A stretch of 32,837 nucleotides of DNA from Hyphomicrobiales bacterium. GTDB lineage: Bacteria; Pseudomonadota; Alphaproteobacteria; Rhizobiales; Methyloligellaceae. The notes under the pieces are model-generated. The model saw only the letters and a program-made list of their open reading frames with translations. It ran no database searches and was not told the DNA's origin. Made by a program: the position numbers and the translations under genes. Within the stretch, counting starts at the first letter, position 1. Each line of letters starts with the position of its first letter. The stretch is taken from positions 1 through 32,837 of the forward strand of contig JAKSBI010000799.1 in assembly GCA_022361215.1 (NCBI GenBank), given 5' to 3'. This document shows, in pieces, positions 1 to 7,408 of this stretch.

Positions 1-48
1 AGGCGGATGCCGCCCGAGGTCAGCGCGCCGCGGTCTGCGGGTGTCCCA

Positions 49-768
49 TCAGTTGGCGGCTTCGGTGGCAACCAGCTTCCAGTTCGGGTCCGAGGACGAG
101 GCCTCGCGCGAGAACGTCCAGATGTCCGTCACCTCGCGGACTTTCTTCGGGTCGCCCTCGATGATCCGGCCTTCCTGGTCGCGCGTCGCCGTGATCAGCT
201 CGCTGACGAACTTCACGGTCACCTGCGCGACCTTGTTCTTCAGCTCGGCCTCGATGATGTCGGCCTTGTCGATGCCGACGAAGCTGGTCTCGACCGATTC
301 CGAGCGGTTCTCCCGCTCGACGATGGCGGAGACGAAGCCGTCATAGACGTCGCGGCTGAGGAGCTGGCGCAGGGTCCGCTTGTCGCCCCCGGCGAAGGCC
401 ATCACGATCATCTCGTAGGCGGCCTTGGCGCCCTGGATGAACTCCTCGGGCGCGAAGCTGCGGTCCACCTGGGCGATGTCGGTCAGGCCTTGCGCCAGCG
501 GGCTGCCCTTGGGGGCGTAGCCGCCGATGCGCTGCTCCAGATCGTCCTGCATGTCGTCTCGGCCCCCGGCCCCGCGGCTGCGGGGCAGCGGCACGACGGT
601 GTCCTGAGAGCCGGACTGGCCTGCGTTCCCGGCGTCCTGAGCGGAATACGGGTCGTAGGGGGGCCGCTCACTGCCGGTCCGCCGTCCGAGCACGTTGCGC
701 AGGCGCAGGAAGATCACGACCGCGAGGACGAGGAATATGAGCGTGTAGATATCGAACGATTCACTCAT
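49..768 (-). CDS. timA: Tim44-like domain protein (TimA family)
   Basis: This 239-residue protein is recognised as a bacterial Tim44-like protein. Residues about 8-22 form one hydrophobic N-terminal membrane anchor, followed by a low-complexity, charged and Gly/Ser/Pro-rich linker to about residue 75. The C-terminal half is the compact Tim44/NTF2-like fold, with segments such as FAPEEFIQGAKAAYEMIV and DIWTFSREA that are typical of the family. Family members are inner-membrane anchored and, by analogy with mitochondrial Tim44, are linked to membrane-protein handling; the bacterial role is not firmly established. It is divergent from fxsA, with 227 bp between the starts, and close to secB, an order I recall from Rhodospirillales. 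A murein transglycosylase gene often follows in relatives, but only 48 bp remain before the window edge and no start is evident there. Confidence 0.9.
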   Translation of the reverse strand: MSESFDIYTLIFLVLAVVIFLRLRNVLGRRTGSERPPYDPYSAQDAGNAGQSGSQDTVVPLPRSRGAGGRDDMQDDLEQRIGGYAPKGSPLAQGLTDIAQVDRSFAPEEFIQGAKAAYEMIVMAFAGGDKRTLRQLLSRDVYDGFVSAIVERENRSESVETSFVGIDKADIIEAELKNKVAQVTVKFVSELITATRDQEGRIIEGDPKKVREVTDIWTFSREASSSDPNWKLVATEAAN

Positions 769-995
769 CGTGCTGTTGCTTTCCAGGCGTGGGAGGGCTA
801 GCGCGCTTTCTTAGCCGATGTGCAGGTGATATAAGCGCCAGCCTGCTCGCACGCCAGTGGGACTGGTCGCCACACAAGGCCCAGAGCGTGGTGGTGCATG
901 TCATCAACTTACGTCATTGCCGGTGTCAAGCCAACTCACAATCGGTGCAATGATGTGTATCAAAGGCCGTCGAATTCGGCGTTAACGCGGCGACT

Positions 996-1535
996 ATGCG
1001 ACTTCTTCCGTTTCTTCTGTTTATCGCGGTGCCGCTGGCCGAGATTGCGGTCTTTATCAAGGTCGGCGAAGTCATCGGCCTCCTGTGGACAATTTTCCTG
1101 GTGATTCTGACGGCGGTGGTGGGCGTGGCGCTGCTCAAGCGGCAGGGCCTGGCCACCCTGTCTCGGGCGCAAGCGGCGCTCGATGCGGGCCGGCTGCCGG
1201 TCGATTCGGTGCTCGACGGCGTCTGCCTGCTCATCGCCGGCGCCTTCCTGCTGACGCCGGGGCTGATCACCGATACGGCGGGCTTTCTGCTGATGGTTCC
1301 GGCCTTTCGGCGCGGCCTGGCGCGCCGGGCCTTCGAGGCGCTGCAACGGCATGGCTCGATCCACGTGCAGACCTTCGGCACCGGCCCCGATCCCACGCCG
1401 CGCGGGGACGGCCCGGTCATCGACGGCGACTTCGAGCGCGTCGACGACACGGACACGCGCGCTAAGCATGAGAAACCGTCCGGCAAGCCGAAGACGCCCA
1501 AGGCGCCCGGCGACCGCTCCCCCTGGTCCGGATAA
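996..1535 (+). CDS. fxsA: FxsA family membrane protein
   Basis: This 179-residue protein matches the FxsA family along its first 120 residues. The first helix (residues about 4-20) carries the family pattern of hydrophobic residues with PLAEIAVF. A second hydrophobic stretch (about 27-48) and a third around the LLTPGLITDTAGFLL segment (about 85-105) follow. The C-terminal 60 residues are hydrophilic, basic and Pro-rich and look disordered, which is usual for alphaproteobacterial versions. E. coli FxsA is an inner-membrane protein named for suppressing F-plasmid exclusion of phage T7; its cellular function is otherwise unclear. The ATG at 996 lacks a strong Shine-Dalgarno but gives the conserved N-terminus. 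secB follows 103 bp downstream on the same strand. Confidence 0.92.
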   Translation: MRLLPFLLFIAVPLAEIAVFIKVGEVIGLLWTIFLVILTAVVGVALLKRQGLATLSRAQAALDAGRLPVDSVLDGVCLLIAGAFLLTPGLITDTAGFLLMVPAFRRGLARRAFEALQRHGSIHVQTFGTGPDPTPRGDGPVIDGDFERVDDTDTRAKHEKPSGKPKTPKAPGDRSPWSG

Positions 1536-1638
1536 GACTCTCGCATATTGTCATGTTGCGGCGGGCGGGCGCGCATGCTAGCGACAGTCGCCCGCCGCCC
1601 AGGTCCCGAGACCCCATAGCTTCAGAGAGTTCAAGCCC

Positions 1639-2142
1639 ATGGCATCCACACCCAAAGAGCCCTCCGACGGGCAGACAGACGCGGACGCCGCGGGCAACCG
1701 GCTCGAAGGCGCCCAGCTCGCGGTTCTGGCCCAGTTCATCAAGGACCTGTCCTTCGAGAGCCCGAACGCCCCGCAGGTGCTTCAGGGGCCGGGCGAGAAC
1801 CCGCAGCTCCAGGTCAACGTCAACGTCCAGGCCACCAAGCGGGCCGAGGAGGCCTATCAGGTCGACCTGCAGTTCGAGGCCCAGGCCAAGAGCGACGACG
1901 GCGTCATCTACAATATCGAGATCGTCTATTCGGGCATGTTCCGGCTGACGAACATCCCGGAGGACCTGCTGCAGGCCGTGCTGTTCGTCGACTGCCCGAC
2001 GATCCTGTTCCCGTTCCTCAGGCGCATCGTGGCGGACCTGACCCAGGACGGCGGCTTCCCGCCCCTGCTCATGGACCCGATGGACTTCGCCGCGCTCTAC
2101 CGCCAGAACGCCGGCCAGGTCACCGAGCAGGCGGCCCACTGA
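1639..2142 (+). CDS. secB: Protein-export chaperone SecB
   Basis: This 167-residue protein is SecB, the cytosolic tetrameric chaperone that keeps precursors unfolded and hands them to SecA. The diagnostic segments are present in order: AQFIKDLSFESPNAP (about residues 33-47), the beta-strand block with VNVNVQATKR, the YNIEIVYSGMFRL strand, and the C-terminal PFLRRIVADLTQDGGFPPLLMDPMDFAALY segment (about 127-156) that includes SecA- and substrate-contact regions. The N-terminal 20 residues are acidic and variable, as in other alphaproteobacteria. The ATG at 1639 has a GAGAG stretch about 10 nt upstream. The length is normal. It probably shares transcription with fxsA. Confidence 0.96.
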   Translation: MASTPKEPSDGQTDADAAGNRLEGAQLAVLAQFIKDLSFESPNAPQVLQGPGENPQLQVNVNVQATKRAEEAYQVDLQFEAQAKSDDGVIYNIEIVYSGMFRLTNIPEDLLQAVLFVDCPTILFPFLRRIVADLTQDGGFPPLLMDPMDFAALYRQNAGQVTEQAAH

Positions 2143-2174
2143 GGCCCGACCCTCTCCGGCGCCGCCACTGACCC

Positions 2175-2750
2175 TCAGGCGTCGCTCGCCCGCTCCCACC
2201 GGGCCCAGTCCACCAGCCCGCGGTCGGCGGTCGCCTGCATCGCGGCCGGCGGCACGCGATCGCAGAACAGCACGACGTTCATGCAGTCCCAGCGCGCGCT
2301 GGGCACGATCAGCCCGTCGAACTCGAGGAAGTGCGCGACCTCCCCGACGTCCTGGCAGCGCGGATACTCGGCCTGCCGCTCCTGATAGGAGAGCTGGCCG
2401 TAGCGCGACGTGTCCACGCCGAGCGCCGCCAGCGGGCCCAGATCCGCCAGCCTCAGCGCCCGTTCGAGCGAGACGCGAAGCTCGTAGAGCCGATATCGCA
2501 CCCGGGATGGAAAGATCGGCTGCCCGCGCTTGAGATGGAAGTACATCTCGGCGATGGCGCCGTCCTCGGCGGCCGCGGTGTAGAGCACGTCGAAGCTGCC
2601 GTCGTCCCATCGCCCGCCCGAGGCGCTGCATTGGGTGGGCGCGCGCCCGTCGCGCACCACCCGCCAGACCGGGCCGTCGAACGCGACCGACGCGTGGCCT
2701 TCGATGGCGTCGATCAACTTGTGGTCGCGGCGCGATCCGGGTCCGGCCAT
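2175..2750 (-). CDS. RES-domain toxin
   Basis: This 191-residue protein has a full RES domain. Visible conserved positions are WR at 29-30, GGRWDD at 45-50 (usually GGRWN), LYTA at 56-59, Glu68 in the AEMYF helix, Ser151 in FDGLIVPSAR and Asn158 in MNVVLF. Characterised RES toxins, such as MbcT of Mycobacterium tuberculosis, break down NAD+ and so arrest growth; activity here is inferred. The start ATG lies 4 bp after the stop of the upstream Xre/DUF2384 antitoxin gene, with an AAGGG-type ribosome-binding site inside the junction, so translational coupling is likely. The RES domain and order (antitoxin first) fit a type II Xre-RES pair. No truncation or frameshift is seen. Confidence 0.9.
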   Translation of the reverse strand: MAGPGSRRDHKLIDAIEGHASVAFDGPVWRVVRDGRAPTQCSASGGRWDDGSFDVLYTAAAEDGAIAEMYFHLKRGQPIFPSRVRYRLYELRVSLERALRLADLGPLAALGVDTSRYGQLSYQERQAEYPRCQDVGEVAHFLEFDGLIVPSARWDCMNVVLFCDRVPPAAMQATADRGLVDWARWERASDA

Positions 2751-2754
2751 GCCC

Positions 2755-3096
2755 TTAGACGAACGCGTCGCTGTCCAGACGGTCGAGCACCTTGAGCACC
2801 TCGATGGTGCGATCCTGGTTGATCAGATCGATGGCCCGCTCGCCGCCGAGCTGCGGATGGCGCGCATAGAGCCAGCTCCGGATCTCGTCGGCCGCGTAAT
2901 ACTCGTTGAGACGCCCGACCACATAGTAGAGGTCGGACAGGATCAGCTCGTTGCGCGGGTGGGGCTTGACCGCGCCGGACTTCCAGCGCGAGACGGTCGC
3001 CTTCGACACCTCCGTGACATTGGCGATATCGGTCCCCTTCAGACCGCCCTCGGTCTGCAGCTCATCCAGATATCGTGCGACCGCTCCCTGAGCCAT
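2755..3096 (-). CDS. Xre/MbcA/ParS-type antitoxin (DUF2384)
   Basis: This 113-residue protein is the partner of the RES toxin. Residues about 18-42 form a helix-turn-helix (GTDIANVTEVSKATVSRWKS), and residues about 53-110 form the DUF2384 helical domain with SWLYARHPQLGGERAIDLI, which in known Xre-RES complexes inserts into the toxin's active-site cleft. The frame stays open upstream to 3210, but I chose the ATG at 3096. It has GGGA about 12 nt upstream and gives the normal family N-terminus, whereas the longer version would translate the promoter and operator. Autoregulation is likely because a perfect inverted repeat overlaps the predicted promoter at 3145-3191. Confidence 0.88.
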   Translation of the reverse strand: MAQGAVARYLDELQTEGGLKGTDIANVTEVSKATVSRWKSGAVKPHPRNELILSDLYYVVGRLNEYYAADEIRSWLYARHPQLGGERAIDLINQDRTIEVLKVLDRLDSDAFV

Positions 3097-3144
3097 GGTC
3101 ACGTCATCCCGTGCCTGCCTTCGGCGCGCGGGCGAAGCTTGCAG

Positions 3145-3191
3145 TTTCCGTTTCACAACTGAAATGTATGAAACGGAAATGCTAATTTCAA
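3145..3191 (-). promoter_or_regulatory. Predicted RES/Xre promoter with inverted-repeat operator
   Basis: Reading the minus strand, TTGAAA (3186-3191) and TACATT (3163-3168) are separated by 17 bp, a good sigma-70-type arrangement that would start transcription roughly 60 nt before the antitoxin ATG. A perfect 11-bp inverted repeat, TTTCCGTTTCA (3145-3155) with its complement at 3169-3179, has a 13-bp spacer and exactly brackets the -10 element. Repeat centres are 24 bp apart, so both arms would lie on nearly the same helix face. This suits repression by an Xre dimer or a dimer pair. Binding is inferred. Confidence 0.7.
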
Positions 3192-3245
3192 GTGAGTGCC
3201 CGGTTTCCAAGCCAAACCTGGACCCAGCAGACGATAGCGGCCAAG

Positions 3246-3269
3246 AAAAAGCCCCGCCGAGGCGGGGCC
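3246..3269 (-). terminator. Intrinsic terminator of the outer-membrane protein gene
   Basis: An 8-bp GC stem, GCCCCGCC (3251-3258) and GGCGGGGC (3261-3268), encloses a 2-nt gap, so the real loop is probably 4 nt. On the minus strand it is followed at once by a T-run (the A-run at 3246-3250). It sits about 27 bp after the stop of the barrel gene at 3296 and upstream of the RES/Xre promoter, insulating the toxin-antitoxin pair from read-through. Confidence 0.88.
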
Positions 3270-3295
3270 GATTCGATGGAGGGATGTGGCCGGGC

Positions 3296-4465
3296 CTATT
3301 TCAGGGGCTCGGCGGGCATGATGTCGTCGGGACCGAGTTTCAGCGTCAGCCGGAGGCTGGTGCGCGTGGCGAAGGCATCGTCGTCCTCGATGCGCGTGCC
3401 GACGTTGAAGCCCGTGGAGACGGCAGCGCCGCCTGCGAAGACGTCGGTGTCGTTGTAGGCCATCTCCGGCGCCCAGGAGTAATATGTGTACTCGCTCTGC
3501 AGCGAGAGCGTCGCGCGCCGGCTGATCTGCTTGCGGGTCTCCAGCGTGAGGCTTCCGATGAAGGCAATGTCGTCCTCGGAGAGCGACAGGGTGCCTGAAT
3601 CTTCCAGCAGCAGGAAGTTGCCCCGGAACGCCGACGATGAGTAGGTGGCGTCGTAGTCCGTGTCGACGTAGTAGAGGCCGGCCTGGAGCCTGAAGCTCGA
3701 CTGCAGGCCGAGCCGCGCCCACAGGCCGTTGGGGCCGCCGAGCCGGTAGTCCCGGCCATAGGCCAGGAAGGCGCCGTAATAGTCGGTGTCCAGATCCTCG
3801 CTGTAGCGCATCGAGCCGGTTACCGCGGGGCTGGTCGCCGTGCCGCGAATGTCGAGATCCTGGTCGATGCCGCGGAAGTCCACGCCGATGGCGAAGTAGC
3901 TGGGCTTCGAGGCGGGCATCGGGTCCTTCAGGCCGCCGCCATATCCGCCGCGGTGGAACTTGAGCTCGCCGGCCACGCTCCAGTGGTCCACCTCGCGGTC
4001 GTGGTCGTTCAGGAGCGAGACGGGCGTCGACCCGGCGCCGAACACGTTCTTCTGGAGGAGTGCCGGGTCGTCGACGATGTTCATCCAGCCGCACTGTACG
4101 GTGCCGACATTGGTGGCGCAGCGATTGTTGCTGTCGTCGTCGACCTGCGAATAGAAGCCGTGGACGGCGATCGAGCGACGGCGGCCGTCGCGGGAGCCGA
4201 CCGGAACCTCGACGGCGCCGTTGACGTTCCAGCCGTAGTCGTCGAAGCCGTTCTCTTCCTTCTGGATGGTGTTGCGGGCGCCGTCCGTGACCACTCCGAA
4301 CTTGGTCTCGGGCAGAATAAGAAAAGCGCTGCCGCCGCCGACCGAGATGGTCGCGCGTCCCGCCTGCATCGAGCCCGAATCCTGCGCCTGCACCGCCGGC
4401 GCCGCAATCAGCGCCGTCGATGCCAGAAGCAGGCCTCCAATCGCCACTCTCGAGTTCCCAAGCAT
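3296..4465 (-). CDS. Predicted outer-membrane beta-barrel protein, family not recognised
   Basis: This 389-residue protein starts with a clear signal peptide (hydrophobic residues about 8-22, cleavage likely after APAVQA). The rest is a string of alternating amphipathic beta-strands such as YFAIGVDFRG, YYGAFLAYGRDY, ATLSLQSEYTYYSW and SLRLTLKLG, rich in aromatic girdle residues and Asp/Gly turns, consistent with roughly 12-16 strands. It does not end in the usual aromatic residue, and no porin, OmpA or autotransporter signature was recognised, so substrate and role are unknown. The frame stays open upstream to a TTG at 4540, but the ATG at 4465 places the signal peptide correctly and has GGGGAA about 12 nt upstream. 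It is transcribed alone, with its own terminator downstream and a tandem 12-bp repeat upstream. Confidence 0.75.
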   Translation of the reverse strand: MLGNSRVAIGGLLLASTALIAAPAVQAQDSGSMQAGRATISVGGGSAFLILPETKFGVVTDGARNTIQKEENGFDDYGWNVNGAVEVPVGSRDGRRRSIAVHGFYSQVDDDSNNRCATNVGTVQCGWMNIVDDPALLQKNVFGAGSTPVSLLNDHDREVDHWSVAGELKFHRGGYGGGLKDPMPASKPSYFAIGVDFRGIDQDLDIRGTATSPAVTGSMRYSEDLDTDYYGAFLAYGRDYRLGGPNGLWARLGLQSSFRLQAGLYYVDTDYDATYSSSAFRGNFLLLEDSGTLSLSEDDIAFIGSLTLETRKQISRRATLSLQSEYTYYSWAPEMAYNDTDVFAGGAAVSTGFNVGTRIEDDDAFATRTSLRLTLKLGPDDIMPAEPLK

Positions 4466-4488
4466 GTTCCGCAGTTCCCCGATTTTGC

Positions 4489-4505
4489 CGGTCTTGCCGA
4501 CCGGT
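4489..4505 (-). other. Possible hairpin in the 5' leader of the barrel mRNA
   Basis: CCGGTC and GACCGG form a 6-bp stem around a 5-nt loop, 24-40 nt upstream of the chosen ATG at 4465 and downstream of the tandem repeat. It would sit in the untranslated leader and could affect translation or stability. Short GC stems are frequent in DNA of this composition, so significance is uncertain. Confidence 0.3.
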
Positions 4506-4526
4506 CCTATCCGCTTCTCTGAATTT

Positions 4527-4557
4527 CTGTGTACTGACAATACCTCTGTATACTGAC
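4527..4557 (-). promoter_or_regulatory. Tandem 12-bp direct repeat upstream of the barrel gene
   Basis: CTGTGTACTGAC (4527-4538) and CTGTATACTGAC (4546-4557), written on the plus strand, differ at one base and repeat with a 19-bp period. They lie 62-92 bp upstream of the barrel-gene start, beside TATAGT on the minus strand, which could be a -10 element. A regulator bound on two successive sites is a reasonable reading. I found no convincing -35 hexamer, so the exact promoter position is uncertain. Confidence 0.45.
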
Positions 4558-4738
4558 TATAGCAGGCGAGCCCGATCCAGCCTTGCGGTTTCTAGGGTTC
4601 GGCCGCGTCTTTTTCGGGGCGCGTGGCATATAAGTCACAGGAGGTAGGCGTCCTAAAAACCGGGCTGCGACCGCGAATCTGCGCGCCGTTCTTCGGCAAC
4701 GGCCGGAAACTCGGGGCTTTTCGCGCCTGGGCGAGGTC

Positions 4739-5743
4739 TCAGGCGGTGGCGATCAGGCCCTCGGCCCGCGCCAGGTCCTCCAGCAGGGCTTCCGGGCGGG
4801 CGCCGATATGGCTGATGACCTCGGCGGCGGCGAGGCTCGCCAGCCGGCCGCAGGCGGCGTGGTCCTTGTGCATGGCCACGCCATAGAGGAAGCCGGCGGC
4901 GTAGAGGTCGCCGGCGCCGGTGGTGTCGACCACGGTGTCGACGGGCACGGCGGCGATCTCGGTGACGCTCTCGGGCGTGACCACGAGGGAGCCGGCCCCG
5001 CCCCGGGTCAGCGCCGCCAGGGTCGTCTCCTGGCGCACGGCGGCCACGGCCTCCTCGAAGTCGGAGACCTCGTAGAGCGCGAGGATCTCGTCCTCGTTGG
5101 CGAACAGCAGGTCGACGCCGCTCTGGATCAGGCTGCGGAAGGCGGCGCGGTGGCGCTCGACGCAGAAGGGGTCGGAGAGGCTGAGCGCCACCTTGTTGCC
5201 GGCCGCGCCCGCCAGCTCGACCGCCTCGTGGAAGGCCGCCTTGGCCTCCGGCGGGTCGAACAGATAGCCTTCGAGATAGGTGATCTCGGCGTTCCGGATC
5301 ATGTCGCGGTCCAGGTCCTGCGGGCCCAGCTCGACACTGGCGCCGAGAAAGGTGTTCATGGTGCGCTCGCCGTCGGGGGTGACCAGGATCAGACACTTGG
5401 CCGTCGGCGCGCCGTCGGTCGAGGGGGCGGTGTCGTAGGCGACGCCGATGGCGCGGATGTCGTGGCCGAAGATGCTGCCGAGCTGATCGTCGGCGACGCG
5501 GCCGATGAAGCCGGCCTCGGCGCCGAAGGACGCGAGCCCGGCGCAGGTGTTGGCGGCCGACCCGCCGGAGATCTCCACCGCCGGCCCCATGGCGGCATAG
5601 AGACGGTCGGCCTCGGCCGCATCGATCAGCCGCATGATCCCCTTCGGCAGGTCCCGTGCGGCCAGGAACACGTCGTCGCAGCGTGTCATGATGTCGACGA
5701 TGGCGTTCCCGATGCCGACCACTTGCAATGGTTTGCGGCTCAT
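4739..5743 (-). CDS. PfkB-family carbohydrate kinase, probable adenosine kinase
   Basis: This 334-residue protein is a ribokinase/PfkB-fold kinase. The N-terminus holds VVGIGNAIVDI, followed by the substrate-side SGGSAANTCAGLASFG segment (about residues 59-74). The second PfkB signature, DTTGAGDLYAAGFLYG, begins near residue 272, with the Asp of GAGD as catalytic base and the Gly-rich turn as anion hole. The family transfers phosphate from ATP to a sugar or nucleoside hydroxyl. The pattern GNAIVD with an early long lid insert matches alphaproteobacterial proteins annotated as adenosine kinases, but substrate cannot be decided from sequence alone. The ATG at 5743 has GGGGGAAG upstream at suitable spacing. 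It is divergent from the EI24-like gene, with 174 bp between starts. Confidence 0.88.
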   Translation of the reverse strand: MSRKPLQVVGIGNAIVDIMTRCDDVFLAARDLPKGIMRLIDAAEADRLYAAMGPAVEISGGSAANTCAGLASFGAEAGFIGRVADDQLGSIFGHDIRAIGVAYDTAPSTDGAPTAKCLILVTPDGERTMNTFLGASVELGPQDLDRDMIRNAEITYLEGYLFDPPEAKAAFHEAVELAGAAGNKVALSLSDPFCVERHRAAFRSLIQSGVDLLFANEDEILALYEVSDFEEAVAAVRQETTLAALTRGGAGSLVVTPESVTEIAAVPVDTVVDTTGAGDLYAAGFLYGVAMHKDHAACGRLASLAAAEVISHIGARPEALLEDLARAEGLIATA

Positions 5744-5917
5744 GGCGTCTTCCCCCTGTGTGTCCCCCGGACCTCCCGCGCGACGTGCGCGGGTGGGCGC
5801 GCACTATAGATCCTCGCGCGCGACGCGCAACGGCCCTATATAGCGGGGGAACGGGCAGCCTCCTCCCGACGGATCCAGCGAAACCGAAACGCCCAACGGA
5901 CGGGTTCAGATACGCTC

Positions 5918-6613
5918 ATGCTCGCGGCCGCATTGAAATCCTTCAGCCAGCTCCCGACACGGCCGTTCCGCGCGGTCCTCCTGAAGTCGCTCGGCCTGAC
6001 CGTCGGGCTCCTGGTCGCGCTGATCGTCGCCATCGAGACCGTGTTCGGCGCGCTCGTGGTGCTGCCCGGCTGGCTCGAGACCACGATCCAGTGGCTCGGC
6101 GGCCTCGGCCTCGTGGTGGCCTCGGTGTTCCTGATCGCGCCGATCACTTCGCTGATCGCCGGGCTCTATCTGGACGATATCGCGGCCGAGGTGGAGAAGC
6201 GCCACTACCCGAACGACCCGCCCGGGCGGGAGCTGCCCATGCTCACCGCCATGGGCACCTCGCTCAAGTTCGGGCTGGTGGTGATGGCCGTGAACATCCT
6301 GGCGCTGTTCCTGCTGCTCATACCCGGTGTCAATGTCGTCGCCTTCCTCGCCGCCAACGGCTACCTGCTCGGCCGGGAGTTTTTCGAGCTCGCCGCCTTC
6401 CGGCATCTGCCCCAGGCGGAGGCCAAGCGCCTGCGCAAGGCCAACCGGCTGCGCGTGTTTCTCTCGGGGCTGGCCATCGCAGGGCTCGTCTCGGTGCCGG
6501 TGCTCAACCTGCTGACGCCCCTCTTCGCCACCGCCTTCATGGTGCACACCTATAAGGACATCGCCGCCCGCCAGGCCCGCCGGGCGCCCGGTGCGGCGGC
6601 AGGCTCGGTCTGA
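5918..6613 (+). CDS. EI24/CysZ-like integral membrane protein
   Basis: This 231-residue protein has about four to six hydrophobic segments, roughly residues 22-46, 53-85, 108-140 and 182-210. The segment FLIAPITSLIAGLYLDDIAAEVE near the second helix, the FLAANGYLLGREFFELAAFRHLP block and the terminal FMVHTYK are typical of the EI24/CysZ family (DUF540). CysZ proteins mediate sulfate uptake in enterobacteria. Alphaproteobacterial members are usually annotated only by domain, and no cysteine-biosynthesis genes are nearby, so I do not assign sulfate transport. Length is close to the family norm. It ends convergently with the transglycosylase-like gene. Confidence 0.8.
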   Translation: MLAAALKSFSQLPTRPFRAVLLKSLGLTVGLLVALIVAIETVFGALVVLPGWLETTIQWLGGLGLVVASVFLIAPITSLIAGLYLDDIAAEVEKRHYPNDPPGRELPMLTAMGTSLKFGLVVMAVNILALFLLLIPGVNVVAFLAANGYLLGREFFELAAFRHLPQAEAKRLRKANRLRVFLSGLAIAGLVSVPVLNLLTPLFATAFMVHTYKDIAARQARRAPGAAAGSV

Positions 6614-6627
6614 CGCGCTGCGTCGCC

Positions 6628-6642
6628 GTCATTGCCGGGCTT
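6628..6642. repeat. Fragment of a short intergenic palindromic repeat
   Basis: GTCATTGCCGGGCTT is identical to the left arm of the repeat at 23495-23598. Only this arm is present, and it is followed by unrelated GC-rich sequence. It lies in the 78-bp gap between two convergent genes, the usual place for such repeats, and is probably a degenerate remnant. Confidence 0.5.
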
Positions 6643-6691
6643 GGCTGGGCCGCGCGCCAAGGCGAGAGATCCGGGCCGGCCTACACCTGTC

Positions 6692-7384
6692 TCACAAGGT
6701 ATCGAGCAGGTGGCTGAGCGCGAACGCGGCGCTTTCGATCCGGCTCTCCGACGTCATGCGGTCCTCCAGCAGCTTGGCGATCTTGGCCGCCGCTTCGCGC
6801 TTCGTGATGGTGCCGCTGCGGTCCAGGTCGAGCCCTCTGTTCTGGCGATAGGCCTTGGAGGGCCGCCTGAACAGGACCGTGTGATCGGGCTTGCCGACCT
6901 TGGTGGGCAGCAGCACCGACATGTAGACATCGGAGAGCGACTTCAGCTTTCCGGCCTTCGGCTCCAGGTGCTTGGCGACGAAATCGAGCTGGTCGACGGC
7001 GCTCATCTTCGCCAGCTCGGCCGTCGACGTCCCCAGGCCCTTGGCCGTCCGGGGCATGAACTGAATCAGTCCGATGGCGCCGCTGCCGGCTCTGTTGCGT
7101 ATCGACGGCGAGAAGGTGGCGCCGGTCTCGAAGGCCATGGTGGCCATAAGGTGGTTCGGATCGCAGCCGAGGTTTCGGCACATCTCGAAGACTTTCTGCT
7201 TGAAAGCCTCGGTGACGTCCTGCTCCCAGGCCAGCCGGTTGTCGGCGACGCCGCGAAAGACGGACGGATCCACGAAAAACGCCTGCGCCCTCGCGGCGGT
7301 CGGCGTGGCGAGGGTTGCGGCGACGACGACTCCGGTCACCGCGCAAGCCATGCCGAGCAGGCTTGCCAGTCTGCGATACATCAT
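6692..7384 (-). CDS. Secreted transglycosylase (SLT-like) protein with EF-hand
   Basis: Read from the ATG at 7384, this is a 230-residue protein with a signal peptide (hydrophobic core about residues 7-28, cleavage near AARAQA). A lysozyme-like fold follows. MAFETGATFSP carries the probable catalytic Glu86, and GSGAIGLIQFMP is the substrate-groove motif of soluble lytic transglycosylases. Residues 186-197, DLDRSGTITKRE, form a canonical EF-hand calcium loop with acidic or oxygen ligands at positions 1, 3, 5 and 12. The expected role is cleaving peptidoglycan in the periplasm, possibly calcium-stabilised. A GTG at 7408 would add eight residues but has no ribosome-binding site; ATG at 7384 or 7381 is more likely, although the Shine-Dalgarno is weak in every case. 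Confidence 0.8.
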   Translation of the reverse strand: MMYRRLASLLGMACAVTGVVVAATLATPTAARAQAFFVDPSVFRGVADNRLAWEQDVTEAFKQKVFEMCRNLGCDPNHLMATMAFETGATFSPSIRNRAGSGAIGLIQFMPRTAKGLGTSTAELAKMSAVDQLDFVAKHLEPKAGKLKSLSDVYMSVLLPTKVGKPDHTVLFRRPSKAYRQNRGLDLDRSGTITKREAAAKIAKLLEDRMTSESRIESAAFALSHLLDTL

Positions 7385-7408
7385 CAGCTCATGCCCAAGG
7401 TTGCCCAC

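Noticed and set aside
1-48. Start of a further minus-strand gene (murein transglycosylase often follows timA)
   Set aside because: The 48 bp contain no start codon followed by an open frame; the only ATG overlapping the timA stop runs into a stop after nine codons.
3097-3210. Longer antitoxin starting at 3210
   Set aside because: It would translate through the predicted promoter and inverted repeat, and the extra N-terminal residues are not typical of the family.
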